Positions 21,471 to 31,290 of a stretch of DNA of 64,000 nt are shown here, piece by piece. Within the stretch, counting starts at the first letter, position 1; each line of letters begins with the position of its first letter. The stretch is from Dysidea avara. Taxonomy: Eukaryota; Porifera; Demospongiae; Dictyoceratida; Dysideidae. The stretch lies in contig NC_089272.1 in the NCBI RefSeq assembly GCF_963678975.1, forward strand, positions 25,299,471 through 25,363,470, given 5' to 3'. The notes under the pieces were generated by a model, which worked only from the letters and a program-made list of their open reading frames with translations, was not told where the DNA came from and made no database searches. Made by a program: the position numbers and the translations under genes.

Positions 21471-21835
21471 ATTAGCTGCAAAAAATATCCTGTGGGGAAT
21501 AATTGGCATGTAATAAATATATGTATATAATTTGTATAATTACTAATAAAATCAAAAATAATTGAAGTATTAAAAATCTTCTTTAAGTTCTTTTCTTCTT
21601 GCTGTGGAAAAGAAAAAAACACGTGGGTTAAAAAAGCTCCAAAACCAGCCATAGGCCGGCTTTGCAGTATACAAATACAAAAAGAAGTGATATCTAATCA
21701 AAAACAGCCAAGCTGTAAAAAAAGGTGCGGCCCCCAAAAAGGCCATGGTGAAAAAAGATGTGAAATCCAAGGTGGCGGCCAAGAAATGGCTGTGATGGTA
21801 GGTTAATGGTAAAAATTTTAATAACAACATTTCAG
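21471..21835. repeat. Terminal segment of composite repeat, copy A
   Basis: Unique sequence after the array, almost identical to 54220-54580 of copy B, including aatataattgtataattacta-type AT-rich sequence and the stretch ggccatggtgaaaaaagatg. It forms the left arm of a palindrome whose centre in this copy was displaced to 22774-22840 by an insertion. Confidence 0.8.
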
Positions 21836-22773
21836 TAGGCATTCCAGCCCGATTTTTAAATTTTGGAAAATGGACTTTTTATATGCTCAACAGATAGAGT
21901 ATTGATTGCCGATCTCAGAAATATATAGTTTGTTGGGTTGGAATTAACTACTTTGGCATGCAAAGTGCTTTAAAACTGAAAAAAGGTACATTTTTTCTCC
22001 GGGGCTACCCATACATTTTAAAGGGAAAAAAGGCACAATTGAATCAGGAAGCCATGTAGCAATCTGGACTGTCTTGAAACTGCAGTTGCTTCTAGCTGCA
22101 AGTTTGTACATATAATGAGAGTAACTTCAGATGTTATCGGATCTCAGCGATCTTTGTATGCTGTGTAATGAGCAAATATGTTTCACCTACTGCACACTTC
22201 TCAATACAATGGTGCATACCCACAGGCAAGAGGCTATCTCAAGTAAGTAAAAACACCAAGTTAACAACTTATAAAGGTAAACAACTAAAGTGGAGGTGCC
22301 ACAAAGATGCAACAATACCAAAGGTGAAGTTGTGGTTTCAATTACAGCATTGTTATGCTGACTTTGAAGTGGTTTGTATTTTTGAGGCTTACACAGCCAT
22401 CAGAAAACTGCTCTGGAGCTGAAAATCGCTAACCCGAGCAAAGTAACTACGTACTTTAAAGTAAGCAACAGTGACTACCTTCCACCCGACACTACGTTTT
22501 TTAAAGTTTTAAAGTATTCTACATACATTACAAGGCTTGAAAAGATTACAAAACAACACAAAACTTACTTATATGAAACGCGCACGACAAAACTAAGATT
22601 TTCATGATGATCATCGTGTGGACAAACCCCATAGCGATTTTCATCCTCATTGGAGCTCGGACTACGGAGCAATCCCAAGTTAAACGCGAGTTGTTGTTTT
22701 GTGCCAGGGTTCTATTGGGGAATATACGGAGAATTTTTTTTTTATTAAAAAATCTCGGATACTGGAATGCCTA
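21836..22773. mobile_element. 938-bp element inserted into the palindrome, 7-bp duplication
   Basis: Inverted ends TAGGCATTCCAG (12 bp perfect, with weaker matching inward). The exact duplication atttcag is at 21829-21835 and 22774-22780. The copy B sequence is uninterrupted at this point, which confirms the insertion. A short ORF of about 84 codons at 22168-22422 matches nothing I recognise. Confidence 0.82.
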
Positions 22774-22850
22774 ATTTCAGGTGAATTTGGTGCCGCTTGG
22801 TCTTGGCACAAAATTCATCTGAATTGTCGTTATTAAAATTTTAATATTAA
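22774..22850. repeat. Displaced palindrome centre and right arm, copy A
   Basis: caggtgaatttggtgccgct followed by tggtcttggcac and an inverted arm of about 45 bp. It matches the palindrome centre of copy B near 54590. The arm is much shorter here than in copy B. Confidence 0.7.
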
Positions 22851-23338
22851 ACTATGCCTTTGGCGATAAAAAACTTTGAACAATTTGGCGAATAGCGTTG
22901 ATTTTACCAAAGTTTTTTTCACTAATTATTTTAGATGATCACACGAGTACGTTGAGTAACTAGAACTCGAGATGAATCATGAAGGTCAACTCGTACCACT
23001 ACGCAATAAAGATCAAGCTGACTTTGGAGGTCTTCGAAATGTGTCCCGCCACAATTGTAACTAAGCACTCCTTCGGGATAAAATTTCCAACCGGCTTCCC
23101 GTTCGCACGTCAACTAGTTCATCGTCTCCCGGCCCCGCCAAACTGATACTTTGATATACGTATTAACCCGGCTCTGCTACTGAAAAAGTAAACTGTATGG
23201 CCGTCGCTCTCGACATTGCAGGAGATAGCGAAGCATGCCTTTGCTAACATGTCGTTAGATCAGTAGCTACAAAAGTACTGCTACAAAAACAACGCTAGCT
23301 ACCTATACACCTACACTACTTAACTGATGAGTTGACAC
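22851..23338 (-). other. Possible exon or promoter region, unassigned
   Basis: On the minus strand 23113-22931 is open for 60 codons (including GWKFYPEGVLSYNCGG and LYCVVVRVDLHDSS), bounded upstream by an ACTAG acceptor-like site and downstream by TAA. I do not recognise it. The area 22560-23250 is richer in CpG than its surroundings. On the plus strand an ATG at about 23200 opens only 15 codons. Confidence 0.25.
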
Positions 23339-23435
23339 TAGTCTCGTCCTCCAGACCCATTCTCCGAGGGGGGGCGCTTATAATCTCCAATTGATAAGCG
23401 CCCACCCCGGAGAATGGGTCTGGAGGATGAGACTA
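23339..23435. mobile_element. 97-bp foldback MITE of the TAGTCTCG family
   Basis: Arms of about 43 bp (TAGTCTCGTCCTCCAGACCC onward) around a tiny loop. Exact 9-bp duplication agttgacac at 23330-23338 and 23436-23444. The same end type occurs at 2375-2640 and 63572-64000. Confidence 0.9.
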
Positions 23436-23468
23436 AGTTGACACCTTGTCGTTATCCTTACCTACTGT

Positions 23469-23595
23469 AGAGTAAAAATTTTGGCGGTAAAAACTTTGGC
23501 GAATATTATTTTAATCGCCAAATTTTTTTCCACCAATTTTTTCAACAGAGGGGTTTTGTCACACTGTTTTACCACCAAAGTTTTTTACTATATGG
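23469..23595. mobile_element. Probable small MITE with gtaaaaa.tttgg ends
   Basis: The left gagtaaaaattttggcggt and the right end read inward (tagtaaaaaactttggtggt) form imperfect inverted repeats. Similar phrases recur at about 22865-22915. Boundaries and duplication are unclear. Confidence 0.45.
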
Positions 23596-23854
23596 TATAT
23601 AGCATGTAGAACTGTATAATCCTGCTCACATTGTTAAGGGTTTGTAAGATAAGCAATAAAATATGTACTTGGGGTTGTAATTATGTGGAATGGGCTAGAT
23701 TTACAACCAGATATTTTTGTTATAAATGTGATGTTCCACAACTTATAAATGTACTGTAGAAACTGAAAGTATGTACTGTAACTGACAACTAAGGTACTAC
23801 CACATATAAGTGTACTATAATGAAGGTATAATTCATATTATTTCATTGCTTAGG

Positions 23855-23924
23855 ATGATGAAGATTTGTAATAAACTACAAACCACTACATTTTTCTTAA
23901 TGCTGATTGATCAAATAACTACAG
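23855..23924 (+). CDS. Candidate signal-peptide exon for receptor-like gene 2
   Basis: ATGATGAAG opens a 23-residue leader-like peptide (Lys near the start, then TTTFFLMLI) that ends in phase 1 at a GTATGA donor. Phase 1 matches the Ig exon at 32288. The exon is about 8.4 kb upstream of it, with the intervening space filled by nested transposons. The link is inference. Confidence 0.35.
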
Positions 23925-24103
23925 GTATGATGACTATAGCATAACTATATGTTTTGGTTAATTTTTTTCAAGCCTAGTGATCCCTACCACAGTATTTAGT
24001 ACTAAATGATGCCTTAATTATTGTCATACTTATAAACAGTGATATACATATGTATGAAATTTATAGTTACTGTATATGGCTTCTCTTTCAAATGAATAGA
24101 GAA

Positions 24104-24420
24104 CAGTGATGGATACAGGGGAGGGGTTACAATGGTTTCAGCTGAAGCCCCCTCTGAAAATAGCACATACCCTAATTTATCTATGATTCGTGCATGTGAC
24201 AATTCACGATTGAGTGTTATATTATATTAGGAGTTTTTCTTCTAGCCAAACTTCATACTTTGAAAATCGGTATCAACAGCAAGTAGTGTGACCTTTTTAT
24301 TATTTTTGGTCTTCGACTTAAAGCTAGGCTGAAGTTGCAATTCCAGAGTGGGCACCCTTTACAGTTACAGAAAATTTCCTCAACCTGAAACCCCCTCTGA
24401 AAATTTTAGATCCGCCACTG
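24104..24420. mobile_element. 317-bp hAT-like MITE with 5-bp duplication
   Basis: Ends CAGTGATGGATACA and, inverted, CAGTGGCGGATCTA. Exact 5-bp duplication gagaa at 24099-24103 and 24421-24425. No coding capacity. The ends and duplication length resemble those of the elements at 5848 and 25621. Confidence 0.8.
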
Positions 24421-24425
24421 GAGAA

Positions 24426-25489
24426 TACTGTAACAGTGGTGTACATTATTTTTAAAGTTCCACCAATACAGAAAAATACCTACCGATCCGATACTGATAC
24501 CTAGCAGTAAATTTTCACCGATACAGATACCGATACCAATAATTGCCATACAATTTACACACCTCTCAAGTTAGCTATGTTCTACTGCTCTATTAGAATA
24601 TTTTATTGTACAGTGACTGTTCTATTAAACATAGCAAGTAGCAGTTGCTCAATGTTTAACAAAGCAATTCCTATACCTTTATGCTAGAATAATGCTCAAC
24701 GCTATTTCCAGCTGGTTATATCTTAAGTTTTGCTAGCATAGCACTTATGATGATAGTTATGATGATGACAATTGGCGCAAGTGTCTATTCTAAATAACCA
24801 ATACCGATTAATACCAAAATGCCCAATATCGGTTCCAATTCAATACTGATCCGATTATTAGTGGAAAACTAATTATTGTCATGGCATCTTGACAATATTG
24901 GTGAGTATAATAAGATGAAGCTTACACATACTGTAAAAGTCATTACAATGCTTCCATATTGCAAATAATAAAGATTAGCACTTCTGCAAATTATGTTAGA
25001 TCTACACTGGGGTTCTAGTTCCGAGAATGTATATTATATATATATTATATGTAATTTTCATTATGTAATAGTTGTTTTGTTATATACATAAAGTATTTCT
25101 ACAATGATACTTAATTGCTGCATCTTGGGGGAGCAGTATGTTTTGGATCCCTACTATGCAACACTACTGTACAACATGATGTGTGTGTGTGTGTCTTGCC
25201 TACTTTTAGTCACAATAGCTACCGAGTTTACAAAAAACCTTGCTTCTCTTGAAGAAAGTATGTACATAACAACAGTAACTTTAACAATCACTTCCACAAG
25301 ATCTAGATACTTCTATTGTCATTAGGGTTGAAATTTAAGAAAGTAACATTTTGTTAGCCATTGTTGTTTTTGGTGGTAAGCTAAATGTGCCCACTTATGA
25401 AGGAGCAAAATATCAAAAATAGTTACTGTACTGCAATAAAAACAAACAAGCACAAATAGTTGTATTATTATTTTAAGCAGCTTATGTAA
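24426..25489. other. Region without recognised genes
   Basis: Apart from a degenerate cgatac/ccgat-rich hAT-like remnant (about 24470-24870) and AT dinucleotide runs near 25040, I see nothing. The ORF at 25104-25325 matches nothing known to me. Confidence 0.5.
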
Positions 25490-26085
25490 GGCCACTCCAA
25501 TTGGTAATTATGTTTCTGGTCCACTGCCCACATCCTTTTCTGAGATTAGAAATGCATGTGAAATTTTGAAAAAGCTAGGTTTCAGAAATACAAATTGGGC
25601 TGCAACAATTATGCTAAATCCAGGGGCGTAGGAAGCTATTTGCTACTGGTCCGGTTCTGCCTGTGAGGGACCTGGGACAGGGTGGATGCTAGGAAATGCA
25701 GTGTGCAAAGCACACTAAGCGAAATGCGAAGCATGAACCTTCAAGAGGGGTCTGGGGGCATGCCCCCCAGGAAAGTTTTGAATAAAAGGTGCTCAGATAT
25801 GCAAATTTAATGACATTTCACCCACATGTTATAGCATCGCACACCATGCACAGTGCATATGAAGACGTAGGATTAAAATTTATAATACTGTAACTGTACA
25901 GCAAATAATTTAAAAGTGAAGGAGTTACACACTATAATAAGAATAAAGTAAGTACTAGCTATAGGGTATACATATACAATAACACATAATGGTCCAGTTG
26001 AACGTAAAAATTTTACAATAACTACCTACATAGCTACATTACTGTAGTTACTACATACTTTCAAAAAATGTACAATTCTTTGAAT

Positions 26086-26173
26086 TGTTATGGTACTGAC
26101 AATGATTCAACTCTAAATAACGCCTGATCGCCCTCTGGGGCACGCGCACTTAAATATTATTATTCTCATCACA
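26086..26173 (-). repeat. 3' LTR of the gypsy element (88 bp)
   Basis: Direct copy of 31197-31284 with a few differences; TGTTA...TCACA ends on the plus strand. A purine-rich tract (ATGGGGGGTG on the minus strand) lies next to it internally, the likely second-strand primer. Confidence 0.9.
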
Positions 26174-26298
26174 CACCCCCCATGAAAAGAGGGTTGGTAC
26201 AACAAAACAAATGGCCTAAATACAATAAAATTACATGAACTGCCTAAAAATACCAGTAAAACAATAAATTCACACATTACAACAATATTATACCAGTA

Positions 26299-26694
26299 TC
26301 AAAGTCCTCGCGATAATGCATCTGCAACAACGTTGTGTTTTCCTGGGATGTGGTGTATGTTGAGGGTGTACTCCTGTAGCATTAAACTCCACCTCAATAG
26401 ACGCTGGTTACGATTCTTTACGCGAGTAAGGAAAACCAAAGGATTGTGATCTGTGAAAATGTCTATAGGGAACTGGGCTGGTGTTATGTAGAACTCAAAT
26501 TGCTGTAGAGCTGATATCAATCCCAATGCCTCCTTTTCGCTAGTGGAGTGGTTTCTCTGAGCGGCATTAAATTTCTTCGAGAAATAACAGATTGGATGTT
26601 CTAACTTGTGTACATCCTCTTGCATCAGAACAGCCCCCATTCCCAAATCACTTGCATCCACATGTATCATGAATGGCTTCTCGAAGTCTGGCAT
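26299..26694 (-). CDS. RNase H domain of the Gmr1-like gypsy
   Basis: 131 residues: FMIHVDASDLGMGAVLMQ (first catalytic Asp), TSEKEALGLISAL (Glu), IDIFTDHNPL (Asp) and HIPGKHNVVADALSR, the usual gypsy RNase H end. It is the last domain before the 3' LTR. The frame is offset by about one base from the RT frame (near 26735); the joined product would read through LLTSAPVLAMPDF. The offset is probably a mutation. Confidence 0.92.
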   Translation of the reverse strand: MPDFEKPFMIHVDASDLGMGAVLMQEDVHKLEHPICYFSKKFNAAQRNHSTSEKEALGLISALQQFEFYITPAQFPIDIFTDHNPLVFLTRVKNRNQRLLRWSLMLQEYTLNIHHIPGKHNVVADALSRGL

Positions 26695-26696
26695 CG

Positions 26697-27863
26697 CTAG
26701 TACTGGGGCTGAGGTGAGAAGCCTCTTATTTTAGAAAAAGCTTGCTGCTGGTTATCTTTCCACACAAAGCTGTGTTTCTTCTGAAGGAGTCGGGTAAGAG
26801 GTTCAGCCACAACTGCAAAGTTCTTGCAAAACTTCCGATAGAAGCCTACCATGCCCAAGAAACTCATTAGTTGATTCTTGCTACTGGGTCTAGGAAAGTT
26901 CATTATTGCCTCTACCTTGGCATGAATGGGTTTAATTCCCCCTCTACCAACAACATGGCCTAAGTAAGTTACACATGCCTGACCAAACTCACTCTTGGCT
27001 AAATTGACCGTGAGCTGAGCTTGCCTGAGCTGCGTCAAAAACTGCTGAATCCGCTGCAGGTGCTGCTCCCAGGTATCACTAAAAATAACGATGTCGTCAA
27101 TGTACCCTTCACATCCTTCTAGGCCGGCAAGAACTCTGTGGATCATTCTCTGAAATGTTACTGGCGCATTCTTTAACCCGAAAGGCATCACTTTATACTG
27201 AAAGAAACCAGTAGGAGTCACGAATGCTGTTACTTCCTTTGCGCGAGGTGTTAAGGGAACCTGCCAGTATCCCTTCAGAAGATCAAACTTGCTAACGTAC
27301 TCGGCACCACCAATCTTGTCTATACAGTCCTCCACGCGGGGAATGGGGTATAAATCTGCTTTAGTGATCAGATTCACCTTGCGGAAATCAGTGCAAAATC
27401 TGTAACTTCCGTCCCCCTTCGGAACAAGCACGCAGGGAGAACTCCATTGACTCTGGCTTGGTTCTATAATATGGTTAGCCAACATGTACTCAATCTCCTG
27501 TCTCACCACTTCTAGCTTCAATGGGTTGACCCGATACGGGTGCTGCTTAATGGGACTAGCATCTCCAACATCTACATCATGAACTGCTAAGGTAGTCTGC
27601 TTCGGCACATCTGGAAATAAGTCCACAAACTCCAAGAGCAGGGAAGAAAGTTGAGTCTGCTTGGAAGCTATAAGGTGCTGCATCTTCACTTCTAAGTTGG
27701 CTAAAACACCAGAGTTCTTCAGCTTGACGCTATCTCCTGTCATGTCATTACCCAGAGGGAACTCTTCCCTTTCTGTTGGCTTCTCAACAGCTACCATCAA
27801 AGTTGGGTGAACGTCTGTGTTGGAGCCTTCTCCCAGTACGGTTTCAACATATCGACATGACAA
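26697..27863 (-). CDS. Reverse transcriptase of the Gmr1-like gypsy
   Basis: 388-residue frame with a linker of about 100 residues and a full RT: IIEPSQSQWSSPCVLVPKGD, RFCTDFRKVN, SKFDLLKGYWQVPL, FGLKNAPVTFQRMI, YIDDIVIFSD and LGHVVGRGGI. The catalytic YIDD is intact. It begins in a frame that overlaps the end of integrase by 67 nt in another phase, so an indel near 27800 or a frameshift separates INT from RT. The RT lies downstream of INT, not upstream. Confidence 0.93.
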   Translation of the reverse strand: MSCRYVETVLGEGSNTDVHPTLMVAVEKPTEREEFPLGNDMTGDSVKLKNSGVLANLEVKMQHLIASKQTQLSSLLLEFVDLFPDVPKQTTLAVHDVDVGDASPIKQHPYRVNPLKLEVVRQEIEYMLANHIIEPSQSQWSSPCVLVPKGDGSYRFCTDFRKVNLITKADLYPIPRVEDCIDKIGGAEYVSKFDLLKGYWQVPLTPRAKEVTAFVTPTGFFQYKVMPFGLKNAPVTFQRMIHRVLAGLEGCEGYIDDIVIFSDTWEQHLQRIQQFLTQLRQAQLTVNLAKSEFGQACVTYLGHVVGRGGIKPIHAKVEAIMNFPRPSSKNQLMSFLGMVGFYRKFCKNFAVVAEPLTRLLQKKHSFVWKDNQQQAFSKIRGFSPQPQY

Positions 27864-29536
27864 AGGCGACGAGTCTTACGTCTGTCTGGGGTACTGATGA
27901 CATAATCAACATCATTCACTTTCTTCAATATCAAATAAGGACCAGAATACCTGGCCTGAAGTGTGTGATTCTTAAGTGGCAACAATACCAGAACTTTGTC
28001 GCCTACATTGAAAGTGCGTAATTTTGCTTTCTTGTCATACCAGCACTTCATCTTGGTTTGGGCAGATTTCAAGTTCTTCTGAGCGAGTTCGCCAGCAGCT
28101 GTAAGCCTGGTACCTAGGGCCGAAACCTGATCCAGCAGGTTTGTGGGAGGTTCTTCTGTAAGCCAGCCTTCCTTCAATAGCTTTAAAGGGCCACGGACTG
28201 TCCGGCCAAAAACTAATTCAAAAGGACTGAAATCCAATGATTCCTGGACAGCTTCTCGCACGGCAAAAAGTAACAAGTGAATCCCCTGGTCCCATTGCTT
28301 CTCGAATTGAGAACAGTACGCGCGAATCATAGTTTTCAGAGTCTGATGAAAGCGTTCAAGTGCTCCTTGGGTCTCAGGGTGATAAGCAGAGGATTTGCAT
28401 TGCTTAATCCCTAATTGGTGTGTAACCTGTTGCATGAGACTAGACATAAAATTGGAGCCTTGATCAGACTGTATCAGGGAAGGTAGGCCAACAAGGGTGA
28501 AAAACTTGACAAGAGACTCGGCTATTCGGGGTGCCTTAATGTTACGAAGAGGGATAGCCTCTGGAAAGCGTGTAAATCTGCACATAATTGTGAGCAAATA
28601 CTGGTTACCTGACTTAGTCTTTGGTAAAGGACCAACACAATCAATAATGACCTGACTGAAAGGCTCACTACACACTGGGATGGGTTTAAGAGGTGCCACT
28701 GGAATCGTTTGATTAGGTTTACCAACCTTCTGACATACATGACAACACTTACAAAATTCGGAGACGTCCTTCCTTAGATGTGGCCAATAGAAATGGGTGA
28801 GAATTCTGGAGTACGTCTTGTTGACGCCCAGATGGCCTGCCATGGGTGACTCGTGAGCTAAACTTAGCACTTCTCCTCGGTACTTTCTGGGTACAATTAT
28901 CTGGTGGACAACCTGCCATTCCTCATCAGCAGGGGCATCTCTTGGTCGCCACTTCCTCATCAGTACGCCAGATTTAAGGTAGAAACATTGTGCTTGACGA
29001 CCAGCCTCTTCCTTACTAACAGCAAACTGCGCCAACTGGTTAACCTCTTGATCACTCTCCTGATCAGCAATGAGTTGCCTACTAGATACAGGAAGGTTAC
29101 CTGCATCTTGTACTGTTCCGCGATCATCAGTCTGGTCACCTCGATCCTGCTGTACTGACTGACTCTCTGCAGCCTGGTCAAGTACATCTTGCGCTATTGA
29201 CAGGTTGTCTTCAGCCTGGTCATCTCCCTCGTCACTTCCAGTATCCGGCTGGTTGGTAGGTGCACAATTCTGTTGTGCCTGAGCACATTGCGCTGCTGCT
29301 CTTGTCACCACACAAGCTGGGAAAGTGTCCGAAACTCCATCAGTAGTAGGTCTTGAACACAGTATTTGCTCAGTGTTGCTAATAACTTGCAAGTCAGGTT
29401 GAACCTTGCCACCGGCCAGATCGTTGCCCAGGATTAGAGACACACCTTTCACTGGTAAGCTAGGTCTGACTCCTACTACTACGGGGCCAGATACCAAATC
29501 CGACTGAAGGTGTAGCTGATGAAGTGGTACTCTCAT
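27797..29536 (-). CDS. Protease end and integrase of the Gmr1-like gypsy
   Basis: 579 residues. The first part (SLPVKGVSLILGNDLAGGKV) is the end of the aspartic protease region, then a low-complexity linker of about 100 residues. Integrase follows: the zinc-binding region HESPMAGHLG...CHVCQK, catalytic Asp in IIDCVGPLP, Asp in QSDQGSNF, Glu in ALERFHQTL, and a C-terminal stretch with KVLVLLPLKN and CHVDMLKPYWEK typical of gypsy integrases. All three DDE residues are present. The frame opens right at the gag-PR stop near 29536. Confidence 0.92.
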   Translation of the reverse strand: MRVPLHQLHLQSDLVSGPVVVGVRPSLPVKGVSLILGNDLAGGKVQPDLQVISNTEQILCSRPTTDGVSDTFPACVVTRAAAQCAQAQQNCAPTNQPDTGSDEGDDQAEDNLSIAQDVLDQAAESQSVQQDRGDQTDDRGTVQDAGNLPVSSRQLIADQESDQEVNQLAQFAVSKEEAGRQAQCFYLKSGVLMRKWRPRDAPADEEWQVVHQIIVPRKYRGEVLSLAHESPMAGHLGVNKTYSRILTHFYWPHLRKDVSEFCKCCHVCQKVGKPNQTIPVAPLKPIPVCSEPFSQVIIDCVGPLPKTKSGNQYLLTIMCRFTRFPEAIPLRNIKAPRIAESLVKFFTLVGLPSLIQSDQGSNFMSSLMQQVTHQLGIKQCKSSAYHPETQGALERFHQTLKTMIRAYCSQFEKQWDQGIHLLLFAVREAVQESLDFSPFELVFGRTVRGPLKLLKEGWLTEEPPTNLLDQVSALGTRLTAAGELAQKNLKSAQTKMKCWYDKKAKLRTFNVGDKVLVLLPLKNHTLQARYSGPYLILKKVNDVDYVISTPDRRKTRRLCHVDMLKPYWEKAPTQTFTQL

Positions 29537-30903
29537 TATACTCCTTGGATGAGCACACTTGCACCAGCAGAAGTCTGATCCGACAATGGCAAAACATGGG
29601 AAGCAATAAGAGACTGTGTGGCACCAGTGTCACGTAAAATCTTCACAGCCATAGTATCTCCACCCTCTGGAAGGGACACGCGCCCTTCGGATACAAACGG
29701 ACGATAACTATCCAAGTCCTGTGGCTTGGGACTAGGAGGGGAAGGCCTATTCACAGCTTGAACCAATGAGTGGCCAGTAGGATGATTCCTCCTCTTTTCC
29801 AAAGTGCGACATTCTGAGATCGCATGCCCTCTCCATTTGCAATAATTACAAATTGGTCCACCAGAGGTAAACCTTTGCATATTCCTCTGAGGGTCTACTG
29901 CACTACCCGTGGACTTGGAATCGGCATGAGTGCGAGTAGTGTCACTGTGCAACCCTCTATTGTGCGAATTATGTGAACTGTCCGAAAAAGAACTATGGGT
30001 TAGGGAGTAGTCGTCGGCGAGTACTGATGCCTGCTGGAGACTGTCTGCCTTTTGCTCATCGATGTAGGTTTTGATACTATTGGGCAAACAACTCTTAAAC
30101 TCTTCTACAAGTATGAGCTGGCGAAGCTTCTCAAAATCTTTTATTACTTCTTTAGAAGCACACCAACGATCAAACAAGGCTTCCTTGTCCCTGGCAAACT
30201 CCCTGTATGTTTGTTTGTCCTGCTTCCAACAATTCCGAAAATTCTGACGGTAGGCTTCGGGAACGAGCTCATACGCCTTCAAAATAGCCTGCTTGACATT
30301 GTCATACTGTCCACTCTGTTCCACACTCATAGCTGAATACACCTCCCTGGCCTTTCCAATAAGCACACTCTGGAGCAAAACCATCCACACATCCTTCGGC
30401 CACACCAGACTAGTGGCCACTTTCTCAAAGTGCAGAAAGTACTTGTCTACCTCCTTCTCTTGAAATGGCGGGACAAAGTGGATGTGCTTGCTCACATCAA
30501 AGGGTAATGGAGGTCCAGGGGAAGGTGTTGAAGGAGCTACTGTTGCTGCCTCTTATTCTCTCAACTTCAGTTGCAGTGACATTTCCTTCTCACGTACTTC
30601 CAACTCGCGAAGCTTCACTCTAGCCTCTCGTTCCCGTTCACGATCTTGAAGCTCTAGACGCTTCAACTCTACGACACTGGGGTCTACAACTAGGGATTGA
30701 GATTCATCGATCTCCTCTTCGGAAACTAGCTCTTCATCTACTAAATGTTGAGTGACTAACCGACAGAGTTCATTCTTTCTAGTAGACGAAGTGAACGTTA
30801 AGTTAAGCCTTGTGGCTATTTGCTGTAGCTGAGACTTCTTCAGCGACTTTACCACTTGAAGCGAAGGATCGCTAAGAAACGAGTCAACATTGAAATCTGA
30901 CAT
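29536..30903 (-). pseudogene. Gag and start of protease, one in-frame stop
   Basis: A single frame from MSDFNVDSF at 30903, with a SAP-like start and a long Glu/Arg-rich predicted coiled coil, is interrupted only by TAA at 30553-30555. It continues through the gag core (HFEKVATSLVWPKDVW, then AYELVPEAYRQNFR), a CCHC knuckle CNYCKWRGHAISEC, and the protease active site RDTGATQSL. It ends at a stop next to the ATG-like start of the next frame. Product: capsid/nucleocapsid and the N-terminal half of the protease. Confidence 0.88.
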
Positions 30904-31175
30904 GGAGCGAAAGTCGACGATAGAACCCTACGAAAACAAACTGGACCGCAACAAACCAACAGGATGACAAAAGAATACCTTTACAGGTGCCTGTAAACCC
31001 GGCACCAAGGACTTTTAGAGGTGGGTTAAGAAAAAATTGGCGGACGCCTTGGAAGAATCCGCTCTGAACAACGACGATATCGGCTTTTCACCGTAGGCGA
31101 AGGTTGCAAAGGTTCCAATATAAAATTCTTTTGTCGATAGGTAGGGTTGAAAGGTAGAACATCGACGTATCGTTT

Positions 31176-31193
31176 CCCCGGACAAGCCCCCAA
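31176..31193 (-). promoter_or_regulatory. Primer binding site, tRNA-Pro type
   Basis: Just inside the 5' LTR on the minus strand: TTGGGGGCTTGTCCGGGG. It matches the classic proline-tRNA primer site (TGGGGGCTCGTCCGGG) apart from one base. Offset from the LTR is 3 nt. Confidence 0.8.
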
Positions 31194-31196
31194 GTT

Positions 31197-31284
31197 TGTT
31201 ACGGTACTGACAATGATTCAACTCTAAATAACGCCTGATCGCCCTCTGGGGCGCGCACACTTAAATATTATTATTCTCATCACA
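31197..31284 (-). repeat. 5' LTR of the gypsy element (88 bp)
   Basis: Pairs with 26086-26173; differs by about one substitution in the first 20 bp and a small change in the cgcgca region, implying a fairly recent insertion. Very short for a gypsy LTR. Confidence 0.9.
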
Positions 31285-31290
31285 GAATGA

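Larger units (their letters stand above)
26086..31284 (-). mobile_element. Gmr1-like gypsy LTR retrotransposon (gag-PR-INT-RT-RH)
   Basis: It has 88-bp direct LTRs and a 4-bp target duplication gaat (26082-26085 and 31285-31288). On the minus strand the domains run gag, protease, integrase, reverse transcriptase, RNase H. That is a copia-like order in a protein set that is clearly Ty3/gypsy by its RT (YIDDIVIFS) and RNase H. This order defines the Gmr1 group of Ty3/gypsy elements. Lesions: an in-frame stop at 30553, and frame changes near 29535, 27800 and 26735. It is otherwise nearly complete at 5.2 kb. Confidence 0.9.

Noticed and set aside
21570-21842. ORFs of 70-114 codons on the minus strand of the composite repeat ends (also 54177-54521)
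   Set aside because: They are shared only because the DNA is duplicated; frames differ between copies and the sequence is low complexity.
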